This document shows positions 42,114 through 52,025 of a DNA stretch of 64,000 bases, piece after piece. Position 1 is the stretch's first letter. Each line of letters opens with the position of its first letter. Under the pieces are notes generated by a model. The model searched no databases, had not been told where the DNA came from, and saw nothing but the letters and a program-made list of their open reading frames with translations. Source of the stretch: MWDV01 sp002070715. Lineage in GTDB: Bacteria > Verrucomicrobiota > Verrucomicrobiia > Limisphaerales > MWDV01. Location of the stretch: assembly GCA_035411585.1 (NCBI GenBank), contig DAONTI010000014.1, forward strand, positions 1-64,000, in the 5' to 3' direction. Both the position numbers and the translations under genes were made by a program.

Positions 42114-43958
42114 TTACCACTGCGCCAGCGGCACCACCCGCTCATTCGCCGTCGCTGTCGCTGCCGTGAACAGCACGGCCAGCCGCAGATCCTTCACGTT
42201 TTCCAGATGAACGGTGAGTTTGCGGACCGAATCGTTGTTGCCCTGTTCCGGAGGATGCGGCGAGGTGGGCAGCGGCTCGGCCCGGCGGACGGTGAACCGC
42301 GCATGGGCCGGCGCGAGGATGCGGGCGGCGAGCTGTTGGCCGCCGCGCTCCAGGATGGCGACCGCCCCCTCCGCCTCCAGCCGCACCCGGGCCTGCGTGT
42401 GCATGAACCACCAGACCTCAGCCGGCGCGGCCATGTCCAGTTCATCCTGGATCAACACGCGTTCCCGATCCAACAGCGCCACCCCGCGTTCCACTCGTCG
42501 CGCGTCCGGCGCGACGGCCGCCTTCAGATCCCCGATGGCAAACGCCCGTTGGGGTTGGGAAACAAAACGCGTGATGGGGGTCGCTGCCAAATGTTGATCC
42601 GGGCCCGCGCCGGGATTGACCACCAGCGTGTTCTGGCCCTCGGCGCGCAGCCGGTAATACTCCCAACGTTGTTTGCCGAAGTAGCCGGGTAGATTGTAAT
42701 TGTCGCTGCCAAAATCCATCGCCCACCGTTCGCCCAAGGCGTCCAACACGAAGCTGCCCACGTCGAGTTGGCCGTGGCTGTCGTTGTTTTTGCCGGCCTT
42801 GAAGCCGATGAACATGGCGCGGGGTTGTTCCCAACTGCCGCGCAGCGTGACCACTTCCGTTCCCCGGAAGTATTTGTCCAGCGGCACCCCGGCGGCGGCG
42901 GGATCCGCCTGATCGGACGAATACCAGAGCACATCCAAGGCTTGCGGCCGCGGGGTGCGCGCTTGATACCCCGCCCAAACGGGCTGTTGAAAACGCCGCG
43001 CCAGCCAAAACAGTTGCGGCGCGTAAATCTTGCCGCTGCCGCCATCGGCGTAATTAAACGTCTGCCCGATGGGACTGGTGATGTGCAGCGGAAACCAACC
43101 TGTTTGTGCCACGCCCGGCAACGTGGCCAAGTCGAAGTCTGTCCCCAGCGCCGACTGGAGCGCGGCCAGCAGCGCGATCTGGTACCGGGTGGCGTAATGC
43201 CAGTAGCCCGGACCTTCAATGCAGGCGCCGTCCGGGGCAAACTCGCCCATGGCCGTCTGCACCGAGTTCAAGCCGGTATGCAGAACGCGCGCGGCCAGGG
43301 CGGGCTCGACCTCCGCCAGGGCGAGCGCCCCAATGCCGAGGCCGCCGTTGCAGACTTGATTCCAATTGTTCCGGGTCTTCACCCACCAACCGCCTTTGGC
43401 ATATACCGCCAGCGCCGGAGTGAAACCATGTTTGACGATGGCCGCTTGCAACGTCCGGCGTTGGGCGTCGTTCCAGGCGTCGTAAAGCCAGTCGTATCCA
43501 ATCGCGAAAGCGTGGGTCATTTCTGCGGTGTCGAGGAAATGTCGCGGATTCCAATCCTTGAAGGCGGCGGCGGCTTTCAGTTCGCGCCAGGCGCGGTCCG
43601 CCCAGCGGCGGTCGTGGTCCAGTTGCCAGAGCAACCCCAACGTCTGCACCCGGTCCAGCACGCGCCGGCTGGTGGCGAGCAACCGCAGGCCGTCCGGGAT
43701 TTCATATTTCGAGGCCGGCGCGGTGAGCAGGGCGGTGGCTTGGGAAGTCAAAGCGGCGTGCCAGCGGATCAGTTGTTCATCGGCGGCCACCCGGCTTCGC
43801 AGTGCGGTAAAATCCGCGGCGGTGGCCAGCAACCGGGGATGCCCCCGGTGCAGGTTGGTGAAAAGTTGATCGGCGGGAGGAATGGGCCGGGGCAAGGCCG
43901 CGCCGGCGGTGGCCGCCAGCAACCCCAGCCCCAGACCGCAAAGAAAGACACGTTTCAT
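42114..43958 (-). CDS. Exported heparinase II/III-family polysaccharide lyase
   Basis: A 614-residue secreted protein with a Sec signal (KRVFLCGLGLGLLAATAGA). An alpha/alpha-toroid half spans residues ~40-340: HPRLLATAADF, TAEMTHAFAIGYDWLYD, NNWNQVCNGGLGIGAL and GPGYWHYATRYQIAL. A beta-sandwich follows with the family-defining NNDSHGQLDVGSFVLDALGE and WAMDFGSDNYNLPGYF. Relatives cleave uronic-acid glycans (heparan-like, alginate or oligo-uronides). The Asn/His/Tyr catalytic candidates are in NNWNQVCN and GPGYWHY. It may work with the sulfatase at 57.8 kb on sulfated polysaccharide. Lyase subfamily not assigned. Confidence 0.83.
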   Translation of the reverse strand: MKRVFLCGLGLGLLAATAGAALPRPIPPADQLFTNLHRGHPRLLATAADFTALRSRVAADEQLIRWHAALTSQATALLTAPASKYEIPDGLRLLATSRRVLDRVQTLGLLWQLDHDRRWADRAWRELKAAAAFKDWNPRHFLDTAEMTHAFAIGYDWLYDAWNDAQRRTLQAAIVKHGFTPALAVYAKGGWWVKTRNNWNQVCNGGLGIGALALAEVEPALAARVLHTGLNSVQTAMGEFAPDGACIEGPGYWHYATRYQIALLAALQSALGTDFDLATLPGVAQTGWFPLHITSPIGQTFNYADGGSGKIYAPQLFWLARRFQQPVWAGYQARTPRPQALDVLWYSSDQADPAAAGVPLDKYFRGTEVVTLRGSWEQPRAMFIGFKAGKNNDSHGQLDVGSFVLDALGERWAMDFGSDNYNLPGYFGKQRWEYYRLRAEGQNTLVVNPGAGPDQHLAATPITRFVSQPQRAFAIGDLKAAVAPDARRVERGVALLDRERVLIQDELDMAAPAEVWWFMHTQARVRLEAEGAVAILERGGQQLAARILAPAHARFTVRRAEPLPTSPHPPEQGNNDSVRKLTVHLENVKDLRLAVLFTAATATANERVVPLAQW

Positions 43959-44156
43959 CGGGATAGATCTATCAAACGCCCCGGAAAACGCGCCAGCCTA
44001 TTCATCCAAGCGACTGTCCGACGCAGCGCGCGAAAAGTGGTTTTTCCCACACGCTTCTGACGAGTGCGCTTGGCCATGACGCTCCCCCTCAAAGCCCTAC
44101 TGACGTGCTCGCCTCTGCCATCGGTAGTCAACTCGGCTTTGGCGCCTGTTCAATTT

Positions 44157-44181
44157 TTTGTTGCACCTGCAACAAAGTTTT
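44157..44181. repeat. 25-bp inverted copy of the PaaX-gene operator (3' side)
   Basis: It contains the 20-base palindrome TTTGTTGCACCTGCAACAAA and then GTTTT. Over 25 bases it is the exact reverse complement of 45017-45041 on the other side of the regulator gene. The palindrome directly abuts the stop codon of that gene. Confidence 0.8.
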
Positions 44182-44977
44182 AGCAGGCCTCGAGCTGGGG
44201 GGCAAAGGTGCGGAGGCGTTGGCCGGTGCGGTGCAGCACCCGCTTCCGTCGTTCCCACGCCCGGCGGCCAAGATAGTCCTTCGGCAGCAGACATTGCGGC
44301 AGCAGCGGATCGGATTGCACCGCTCTCAGCCAAGCTTCCCGCTCATCCGCCGCCCAGCGGCGCAGTGCCCTGATCGCCTCGGCGTTGGTCAGTTTATCGG
44401 TCGGACAACGCTCGAGCACTTCCAGATGACGCGCGTACCGGCGGTTGATTTGCGCGAAGTCCCAGGCACCATCCACGATCTCCGCATCCGTCTCCCCGGC
44501 GGCGGGCCGCGCTTCGAGCAGCAGCAGGCTTTCGACGTTGACTTCCCCACCAGCCAGGATGCCGCGTTCGTCATGAACGGGATCAGGCGTAATCCACACA
44601 CTGCCCTGTAAATAGCCGAAAGCCCGCGAACGCAGGTAACGCCGCAACCGTTCGCGGCGGGCATTCTGTCCGGTCGGCACATCGAACAATACCAACCGCC
44701 AGAAACCGTCCCAAGGGCGGGCCCATTGGGCTTCCGGATCACGCCCGCCCAAGGCATGCAGGCGGCCTTGCTCGGTGAGGCGGTAGAGCCGGTCCGCCGG
44801 CGACTGGGCATCGCGTTCGAGGAGTTGCAGCCGCTCCAACTTGGCCGCCTGGGGCAGCAGCCCGTTGCGATAGGCCCAACTTTCGTAGGAATCGGTCAGA
44901 TTGCGGAAGGTGGGTCGCAGGAGCTGGTCGGCGGACCAGAGCAGGAAGTTCAGGAGTTCTTCCGTCTTGGGCTTCAT
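44180..44977 (-). CDS. PaaX-family transcriptional repressor
   Basis: A 265-residue regulator. An N-terminal winged helix (MKPKTEELLNFLLWSADQLL, NGLLPQAAKLERLQLLER, LYRLTEQGRLHALGG) is followed by the PaaX central domain (WDGFWRLVLFDVPTGQNARR, LRSRAFGYLQGSVWITPD). The C-terminal PaaX_C-like part has LLPQCLLPKDYLGRRAWER. PaaX represses phenylacetate catabolism in E. coli, but no phenylacetyl-CoA genes are here, so the ligand differs or the targets are remote. ATG 44977 gives the family start. A 20-base palindrome 45 bases upstream is a likely self-operator, and its inverted twin sits at the stop codon. Confidence 0.85.
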   Translation of the reverse strand: MKPKTEELLNFLLWSADQLLRPTFRNLTDSYESWAYRNGLLPQAAKLERLQLLERDAQSPADRLYRLTEQGRLHALGGRDPEAQWARPWDGFWRLVLFDVPTGQNARRERLRRYLRSRAFGYLQGSVWITPDPVHDERGILAGGEVNVESLLLLEARPAAGETDAEIVDGAWDFAQINRRYARHLEVLERCPTDKLTNAEAIRALRRWAADEREAWLRAVQSDPLLPQCLLPKDYLGRRAWERRKRVLHRTGQRLRTFAPQLEAC

Positions 44978-45016
44978 GACCCGGATTATGAGCTGGCCGG
45001 CCAGCAACCGTCACGC

Positions 45017-45041
45017 AAAACTTTGTTGCAGGTGCAACAAA
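45017..45041. promoter_or_regulatory. Palindromic operator upstream of the PaaX-family gene
   Basis: TTTGTTGCAGGTGCAACAAA (45022-45041) is a 9+9 bp palindrome with a two-base centre, followed by a further half-site GTTTGTTGC. It lies in the intergenic region shared with the divergent phosphoesterase gene, so one repressor could control both directions. The wide-spaced TTGTTGC...GCAACAA form suits a dimeric winged-helix regulator. Confidence 0.65.
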
Positions 45042-45163
45042 GTTTGTTGCGTCTCTGTGGTGGCACTGGTGATCTAACTCAAAGCCCCTCGCTATTGATC
45101 ATCACTTCCATTGTCACCTGCTCATGGCTTGACCCGGTCCCGGATGGCGGCCAGCATCCTATC

Positions 45164-47334
45164 ATGACATGGTTCGCACGCGCATCGTCCCTATCCCGAT
45201 CACGGTGGTGGCACCGGCTTTTCCAGTTGCTAGTTTTCTTGCCGGGTCTGTGGCTGGCAGGTTGCAGCAAGGTTGAAAACGCGGGGCGCCCCGCCGAGCT
45301 GCTTGGGGATTTCACGTTCATCCAAGTCAGCGACCTGCACTCGCCGATGGCGGCGAGCCGGGCCACCGTTGCCCGGATTGGTGGGTTGGGAGAGATCGAG
45401 CTCACGCCATTCAATCTCCGTGTGCCCCGCCCGGACTTTGTGCTGGCCACGGGCGACCTCAACGAGTTCGGCGGCGGCAACGGTTGGTGGGAGGAATACC
45501 TGTCGTATTGGCAGGATTGCAAATTGCCCGTCTATCCCCAGCTCGGCAACCACGACAACACTTGGCGGGCGGGTCTCAAGTCGCTGCGGGAACTGGGTCA
45601 TGCGGCCGCTTACTCGTTCGACTGGCGCGGCGCTCATTTTGTCGGTTTGATGACCGCCACCCTGCAAGACCCGCGTCCCTCCGTGGGCGAAGAAACCCTT
45701 CTCTGGTTGCAGCAGGATTTGAAAAAGGTCGGACCGAAAACGCCGGTGTTTGTCTTCCAACATCATCCGCTGGGCGGCCGGGAATTTGCCAGCCGCTATG
45801 ATTACGACCGGTTGCTTGACGTGTTGCGCGGGTACAACACCGTGCTCATTTTGGCGGGACATTCCCACGGCTACGCGTATCGCTCAATTCACGGTATGGA
45901 CCAGATGACGGGCGGTTCGACGTTCGGCCCAAACGCGGGGCTGGCCGTAGTCTCGGTCAAGGACCACACGTTGCGCGCGGCGTATTGGAAAAACGATCAA
46001 CCCGCGCCGCACCACAAGCTGATCGAAAAACCCATTCCTCCGGCCGCGGCGCAGCTCCGGGTTGAAATTACCGAACCCGCGTTCCGCAGTGTGGTGGGCA
46101 GCACCTTGTCCTTGGCCGCACAACTGACCGGAGCGGAGGCCGTGGACAAAGTCACCTGGACCATCAATGACGAGCAGCACGGGGAACTCACGCTCACCGG
46201 TGGCGGCACGAAGTGGCGGGCCTCCGGCAGCGCGCAAATCGGCGGGTTGTTGCCGGGCGCGCATTATCTGCGGATCGAATTCCATCAAGGCGATCGGATC
46301 CACAGCCGCAGCACGCACTTCTTTTTTGAGCCCACCAGCCGCCCGACCGCGTGGCGCGCCTACCTCGCCGCCTCCAGCAAGGTGACGCCCACGGTGGCCG
46401 ACGGCGTTGTTTATGTGGGTGCCAATGACGGTCGCTTGCACGCCTTTCAAGCGGAAACCGGCAAGACTCTTTGGTCCGTCCACACCGGTGCGGAGATTCT
46501 CGCGCAACCGTTGGTGGAAGGGGACCGGGTCTATGTCGCCAACGGCTTGGGGGAAGTTTCCGCTTTCAATCAAACCGGCCGGAAACAATGGACCTTCACC
46601 GCCGGTGATGCGGTGTATTCCTCGCCGGTGTGGGCAGCCGGCCGGGTCGTGTTCGGTTGCAACGACGGAAAGTTGTATGCGGTGGACGCGGCCACTGGAC
46701 AACCGGCATGGACAAATGCCGACGCCGCCTACGCAATTGAATCCAAACCATTCGTCGCCGACGGACGGATTTATTTCGGCGCCTGGGATCAGCACATTCG
46801 GTGCGTAGATGCGCGCGACGGAAAGCTGATCTGGAAACGGATCAGTGAAGGTGTGCGGGCCGCCACCGCGGCGCATCGGTATTACAGTCCGGGCGACGCC
46901 ATGCCGGTGGTGGCTGAAGACAAGCTGCACATCGCGGACCGGAACTACCGGTTAACGATTCTGGACGCCGCCACCGGCGAACCCCTGGGCGCGGCAACCA
47001 AGGTGGCCGCCACCGGGTTGTCGGAAGATGGTCTTTTTGTGTATCAGCGGCGCACGGATGGCTCGCTGGTCAAAACCGACAGTGCCGGCAAAGAACTCTG
47101 GGCGGTGCCGGCGGCGATGAACGCCATCCCCACGGCGCCGGTGGAAAAAATGGGGTGGTCTATGTGGCCAGCGCCACCGGGACAATGTCTGCGCTTGCTG
47201 CCGCCGACGGCCGGGTGCTCTGGCGGTATCAAGTGTCTCCACGATTATTCGTCATGTCATCGGTGGTGAGCGATGGCGACCGCGTTTACGCGACAGCGTT
47301 TGATGGGACACTGACCGCGATCAAGAAACCATAG
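45164..47334 (+). CDS. Calcineurin-type phosphoesterase fused to PQQ-like propeller, lipoprotein (frameshifted near 3' end)
   Basis: An exported fusion of ~723 residues if one base is restored. A lipoprotein signal (LLVFLPGLWLAGC, Cys ~34) leads to a metallophosphoesterase: FIQVSDLHSP, ATGDLNEFGG, LGNHDNT, FQHHPLGG and LAGHSHGYAY carry the metal ligands. A beta-sandwich spans ~300-390. From ~400 come PQQ/WD-like propeller repeats (GVVYVGANDGRLHAFQAETGK, DRVYVANGLGEVSAFNQ, GRVVFGCNDGKLYAVDAATG). After APVEK the frame leaves the pattern, running to TGA 47267-47269. With one extra A in the AAAAAA run at 47145-47150 it reads NGVVYVASATGTMSALAAAD and ends TAIKKP at 47334, completing the last blade. 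This is probably a homopolymer error or a recent mutation. Confidence 0.78.
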
Positions 47335-47391
47335 TCCCCGCGACCGGACCGGTAATTGACGGTGGTTGCGGTGCGCCGTTACGCTGAACTC

Positions 47392-49860
47392 ATGCGTGTT
47401 CGCGTGCTTCGTTATCTATTCGCCGCCTTGGGATTCGGGTTGCCGGCGACGGTCTGGGCGATGGCCGGCGCGCTCAGCGGGATTTATCCGCACCTGGCGA
47501 TGTTCAATGACGAAGCGGAGTGCGGCACGGGCGCGGTGGTGCCGTGGGCGAACCGGTTGTGGGTGGTCACCTACGCACCGCATCAACCCGGCGGGTCCAC
47601 GGACAAGCTCTACGAAATCACACCCGATCTGCGGCAGATCATTCGCCCGGAAAGCATCGGCGGCACCCCGGCCAATCGCATGATCCATCGCGAGTCCCAG
47701 CAGCTCTTCATCGGTCCCTACGCCGTGGATGCGCGGGGCGGCGTGCGCGTGATTCCTTATACCAATCTGTTTGGCCGCCCCACCGGCACCGCCCGGCATC
47801 TGACGTCGCCGGCGGACAAAATCTATTATGCCACGATGGAAGAAGGCTTTTACGAAGTGGATGTCCGGACGCTGGCGGTCACGGAGCTGTTCACCGACGA
47901 GTATTTCCGGAACGCCACGCGCGGACCGCGCGCCGCCCGGACTCCACCGCGCTTTGCCGATCTTCCCGGCTACCACGGCAAAGGCCTCTATTCCGGCCAG
48001 GGCCGGTTGATCTATGCGAACAATGGCGAGCAAGGCACGGTCGCCCGGCAACGCCCCGACGTGCCGAGCGGTTGCCTTGCGGAATGGGATGGGCGGGCGG
48101 ACACTTGGACAGTCGTGCGGCGCAACCAGTTCACCGAGGTCACCGGACCGGGGGGATTATCCGGCAACGCCCATCCGGATACCGATCCCATCTGGAGCAT
48201 CGGCTGGGATCATCGCTCGTTGATTTTGATGTTGCGGACGGGGGGAACGTGGCGGGCTTTTCGTCTGCCCAAAGCCAGTCACAGTTACGACGGCGCCCAC
48301 GGTTGGAACACGGAATGGCCGCGCATCCGTGACATCGGCGAGCCGGATCTGTTGATGACGATGCACGGGATGTTCTGGCGGTTTCCGCGTGACTTTGGCG
48401 TGACCCACACGGCCGGGATTCGCCCGCGCGCCGCCTATCTCAAAATCATCGGTGATTTTTGCCGGTGGAATGATCGCCTGGTCTTCGGCTGTGACGACGC
48501 GGCCCGATCCGAATTCCTCAACAAACGCCGGGTCAAAGGCGCGATCGCCGGGCCTGGCCAATCCCAATCCAATCTCTGGTTCACGGACCCGGAAACCCCG
48601 GATCATCTGGGCCCCACGCTGGCCAATGGCGCCGTTTGGTTACGCGACGCGGTGAACGCCGGCGCTTGTTCCGAGCCGTTCCTGTTCGCCGGGTGGCAGC
48701 GGCGGGCGGCGCACTTTGTCAACGAAGGCTCCACGCCGGCATCGCTCGTAATCGAAAGCGACGCACTGGGCACCGGACAATGGAAGCCGTTGCAGACGGT
48801 TCAAGTGCCGCCCGGCGCCGCAATCTGGCGGGCGTTTGGCGCCGACGCCACCGGCGAATGGGTGCGCGTCCGCACGGAAACGGATCAACCTTCCCTCACG
48901 GTGCTTTTCACTTATTCGAATCCCGATTCACGGTCGTCTGAACCGGCGGCGCTGTTCACCGGTCTCGCCCGCGTCGCGGAAGACACCCCGCACTGGGGCG
49001 GCTGGGTGCGCGCGCGGGGGGAGAATCGTCGCACACTGCAACTGGCGGCCATACGGCAGTACGGCGCGGACAGCGAAGAGGTGGGTTATTATGAACTGAC
49101 CGGCGATCTGCGTCTGCAGCCGGTCAACGATCCCCACGCCCACGCGACGCTGCGGACCAACGTGGCTGTTCCCCAAGGCGTGGCGAGCGTGGAATCCGCG
49201 TCGGTGCTGATTGTGGATGACCAGAGCCGGCGCTGGCGGTTGCCGAAAACGGCGGCGGCCTATGACGCCCCCACGCTCGCCGGACAGTTGCGCCTCGCCC
49301 GGGAAGTTGTCACCGAACGGGATCTATTGAGTGTGCATGGCACCTTTTATGAATTGCCGGCGGAGAATGCCGGAGGCTTTGCCCGGATGCGCCCGGTGGC
49401 GACTCATCCGTTTCGTGTGATGGATTATTGTTCGTATCGCGGCTTGCTGATTCTCACCGGCATTCAACCTCACGCGCCGCCCAGCCGACACCTCTTGCGC
49501 AGCCCGGATGGGCGGGCGGCGGTCTGGGCGGGGGCGATTGACGATTTATGGCAACTCGGCAAACCGCGCGGGCGCGGCGGCCCGTGGCATGAAACGCCCA
49601 TTCAAGCCGGCGAACCGAGCGACCCTTATCTGTTTTGGGGATACGACCGGCGCCGGTTGAACCTGACCGCGAGCGCGCCCGTTACGGTGCGGGTTGAAGT
49701 GGATCTGACCGGTGACGGATTCTGGGTAAAACACCAAACCTTCGCCGTTACTCCCGCATCGCCGGTTCGTTACGATTTCCCGCCCGCCTTCCAAGCGCGT
49801 TGGATTCGTTTCGTGGGGGATGCCCCGGCGCGCGTCACCGCCCGCTTGGACTACGATTAA
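47392..49860 (+). CDS. Large exported protein of unknown function
   Basis: An 822-residue protein I cannot assign. A signal sequence (VRVLRYLFAALGFGLPATVWA) is followed by strand-rich sequence with repeated Gly/Trp/Asp patterns suggestive of beta-propeller blades (LWVVTYAPHQPGGSTDKLYE, QLFIGPYAVDARGG, KIYYATMEEGFYEVDVR, GKGLYSGQGRLIYANNGEQG, WSIGWDHRSLILMLRTGG). A second half (~440-822) repeats similar features and ends with a possible carbohydrate-binding-like domain (VRVEVDLTGDGFWV). No catalytic motif is seen. The start at ATG 47392 is 36 bases inside the open frame. It follows the phosphoesterase by ~57 bases on the same strand and may be co-expressed with it. Confidence 0.65.
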   Translation: MRVRVLRYLFAALGFGLPATVWAMAGALSGIYPHLAMFNDEAECGTGAVVPWANRLWVVTYAPHQPGGSTDKLYEITPDLRQIIRPESIGGTPANRMIHRESQQLFIGPYAVDARGGVRVIPYTNLFGRPTGTARHLTSPADKIYYATMEEGFYEVDVRTLAVTELFTDEYFRNATRGPRAARTPPRFADLPGYHGKGLYSGQGRLIYANNGEQGTVARQRPDVPSGCLAEWDGRADTWTVVRRNQFTEVTGPGGLSGNAHPDTDPIWSIGWDHRSLILMLRTGGTWRAFRLPKASHSYDGAHGWNTEWPRIRDIGEPDLLMTMHGMFWRFPRDFGVTHTAGIRPRAAYLKIIGDFCRWNDRLVFGCDDAARSEFLNKRRVKGAIAGPGQSQSNLWFTDPETPDHLGPTLANGAVWLRDAVNAGACSEPFLFAGWQRRAAHFVNEGSTPASLVIESDALGTGQWKPLQTVQVPPGAAIWRAFGADATGEWVRVRTETDQPSLTVLFTYSNPDSRSSEPAALFTGLARVAEDTPHWGGWVRARGENRRTLQLAAIRQYGADSEEVGYYELTGDLRLQPVNDPHAHATLRTNVAVPQGVASVESASVLIVDDQSRRWRLPKTAAAYDAPTLAGQLRLAREVVTERDLLSVHGTFYELPAENAGGFARMRPVATHPFRVMDYCSYRGLLILTGIQPHAPPSRHLLRSPDGRAAVWAGAIDDLWQLGKPRGRGGPWHETPIQAGEPSDPYLFWGYDRRRLNLTASAPVTVRVEVDLTGDGFWVKHQTFAVTPASPVRYDFPPAFQARWIRFVGDAPARVTARLDYD

Positions 49861-50089
49861 GGACTCCGTTTGAAGGTGTGCGTCATTCGTGGTGACCGAG
49901 AATAAGAATCATTGAATCCCCAAATTTCTCCGCATCCGCACGCATTGATCAGCCCAAAGTTTGTTCCCGATAGGGAAGGCCGGTTTTGGCTTGGTTTTGA
50001 CCGGGTTACCACAAGAAATCGGTCGTTTGGAAGGCCTTTTGGGGTGCCGTTAACGAGAGAGATTTTTTCTTTTGGGGCCTCCTTTCCAC

Positions 50090-50119
50090 TTGACGGGAGC
50101 GGGGCGGAGAAACTACTGT
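50090..50119 (+). promoter_or_regulatory. Probable promoter of the mreB operon
   Basis: TTGACG at 50090-50095, an 18-base spacer, and TACTGT at 50114-50119. This places the start point only ~15-20 bases before the mreB ATG at 50142. No clear Shine-Dalgarno is seen. The rest of the 49861-50089 gap shows no gene. Confidence 0.4.
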
Positions 50120-50141
50120 GACGCCCGCTAGGCAACATTTC

Positions 50142-51167
50142 ATGTTTGCGCAACTTAAAAGTCTGTTCTCCAACGATATTGGAATAGACCTCGGGACGGC
50201 CAATTCGCTCGTTTACGTCCGTGATCGAGGCATCGTCCTGCGCGAGCCCTCCGTGGTCGCGATTGAAGCGGGCACCACCAACGTCCTGGCCGTGGGCGAG
50301 GAAGCCAAGCGCATGCTGGGCCGCACGCCGGGGAATATCGTCGCCATCCGTCCGATGAAGGACGGCGTGATCGCGGATTTTGAAATCACCGAGGCGATGC
50401 TGCGCCACTTCATTCAAAAGGTCCATCATCGGAAGCTCATCGCCCCACGGGTCGTGGTGGCGGTGCCGTCGGGCATCACGGAAGTGGAGAAACGGGCGGT
50501 GAAAGATTCGGCGACCCATGCCGGGGCGCGGGAGGTGTACCTGATTGAACAGCCGATGGCGTCGGCCATCGGGGTGGGCCTGCCCGTGCACGAGCCGGCG
50601 GGCAACATGATCGTGGACATCGGCGGGGGCACATGCGAAATCGCCATCATCTCCCTGGCCGGCATCGTCTTCAGCCGCAGCCTGCGGGTGGGCGGGGACG
50701 AATTGGATGACACGATCATCGCGCACATGAAACGGGCCTATAACCTGATGATTGGCGAACGCACGGCGGAGGAAATCAAGATCCGGATTGGATCGGCCTT
50801 TCCGCTGGAGCAGGAACTGACCATGGAAGTCAAGGGACGCGATTTGAGCACCGGACTGCCCAAAACGTTGACCATTCGCTCGGAAGAAATTCGGGAAGCT
50901 CTGCATGAGCCGTTGTCCAGCATCCTCGAATCCATTCGCATCACGTTGGAACGGTGCCCGCCGGAACTGGCGGCCGACCTCGTGGATCGCGGGATCGTCA
51001 TGGCGGGCGGCGGCTCGCTGATTCGTGGCATAGATCGGCTGGTGGCCGAGGAAACGGGCCTGCCGGTGCATCTGGCCGGCGAGCCCCTGTGCGCCGTGGC
51101 CGAGGGCACGGGCCGGGTGCTACAAGAGCTGCAATTTCTCAAGCGCGTCTCGACCCACTCCCGTTAG
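50142..51167 (+). CDS. mreB: Rod-shape actin homologue MreB
   Basis: A 341-residue actin-fold ATPase that organises sidewall peptidoglycan synthesis. Phosphate 1 is DIGIDLGTANSLVYV, connect 1 includes VAVPSGITEVEKRAVKDSA, phosphate 2 is IVDIGGGTCEIAIISL, and the adenosine motif is IVMAGGGSLIRGID. The family's usual length is ~340-350. ATG 50142 (MFAQLKSLFSNDIGIDLG) gives the standard N-terminus, while GTG 50118 is an in-frame alternative. It is the first gene of a six-gene elongasome operon. Confidence 0.97.
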   Translation: MFAQLKSLFSNDIGIDLGTANSLVYVRDRGIVLREPSVVAIEAGTTNVLAVGEEAKRMLGRTPGNIVAIRPMKDGVIADFEITEAMLRHFIQKVHHRKLIAPRVVVAVPSGITEVEKRAVKDSATHAGAREVYLIEQPMASAIGVGLPVHEPAGNMIVDIGGGTCEIAIISLAGIVFSRSLRVGGDELDDTIIAHMKRAYNLMIGERTAEEIKIRIGSAFPLEQELTMEVKGRDLSTGLPKTLTIRSEEIREALHEPLSSILESIRITLERCPPELAADLVDRGIVMAGGGSLIRGIDRLVAEETGLPVHLAGEPLCAVAEGTGRVLQELQFLKRVSTHSR

Positions 51168-51215
51168 TGCCCTCCGCGTTCGCCGCAATCCCGCTCCGGC
51201 GGGACGCGTGAACTG

Positions 51216-52025
51216 ATGTTGAAGCGACCGCATTACGTCGCACTGATTATTGTGACCTTGATCGCGCTGGTGGTGTTGAACCTGCCCGGCGGAGCGGTCG
51301 CGCGCCTGCGTTTTGCGTTCAACGGTTTTTTTCTTCCCCTGTTTGGTTTCGCGGCCACCTCGCAAAATCTCGCCGGGCAGGCGGGCGATCTGCTGGTGCC
51401 CCGGCGCGAACTGATTCGGGAAAATCAACAACTCCGCCGGGACAACCAACAACTGCAACTGGTGGCGACGCAGGCGGTGGAAATCGCCCGGGAAAACGCC
51501 CGGCTCCGGCAATTCCTGGGCTGGCGCGAGCAAGCGCCGTGGAAAGGCCGGCTCAAGCTGGGCCAAGTCATCCTCCGGGAACCGGCCAACTGGTGGCGCA
51601 CCGTGCAGATTGATCTGGGCAGCCGCGACGGGCTGCGCACCAACCTGCCGGTTTTGACTGTGGAGGGATTGGTGGGCCGCGTTTCCGCGGTGAGCTTTGA
51701 CCGGGCCCAGGTGGTTTTGCTCGGCGACCCCAACTGCCGCGTGGCGGCCCTGGTGGAAAATGCGACGCGGGACAACGGGGTTCTCGGCCCGTCTGGTCCG
51801 GTGCCGGGCGATGTGGCGGTGCTGAGTTATCTGCCGCCCGGCGCTGTCGTGAAACCCGGGCAAAAGGTGGTGACCAGCGGTTTGGGCGGGATCTTCCCCA
51901 AGGGCATTCCCATCGGGCAGGTGTTGGATTCGCAGTCGGTGGAATTCGGGCTGTACGTCGAGGCGCGCGTCAAGCTGGCCGCCAATCTCAACGGCTTGGA
52001 GGAAATCTGGGTGTTAATGCCATGA
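51216..52025 (+). CDS. mreC: Rod-shape determining protein MreC
   Basis: A 269-residue bitopic membrane protein bridging MreB/RodA and periplasmic wall synthases. One N-terminal transmembrane helix (VALIIVTLIALVVLNLPG) is followed by a periplasmic coiled coil (RRELIRENQQLRRDNQQLQL). Two beta-barrel domains follow, with WWRTVQIDLGSRDGLRTNLP, GLVGRVSAVSFDRAQVVLL and VVTSGLGGIFPKGIPIGQV, the MreC core. The stop overlaps the mreD start by four bases. Confidence 0.94.
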   Translation: MLKRPHYVALIIVTLIALVVLNLPGGAVARLRFAFNGFFLPLFGFAATSQNLAGQAGDLLVPRRELIRENQQLRRDNQQLQLVATQAVEIARENARLRQFLGWREQAPWKGRLKLGQVILREPANWWRTVQIDLGSRDGLRTNLPVLTVEGLVGRVSAVSFDRAQVVLLGDPNCRVAALVENATRDNGVLGPSGPVPGDVAVLSYLPPGAVVKPGQKVVTSGLGGIFPKGIPIGQVLDSQSVEFGLYVEARVKLAANLNGLEEIWVLMP

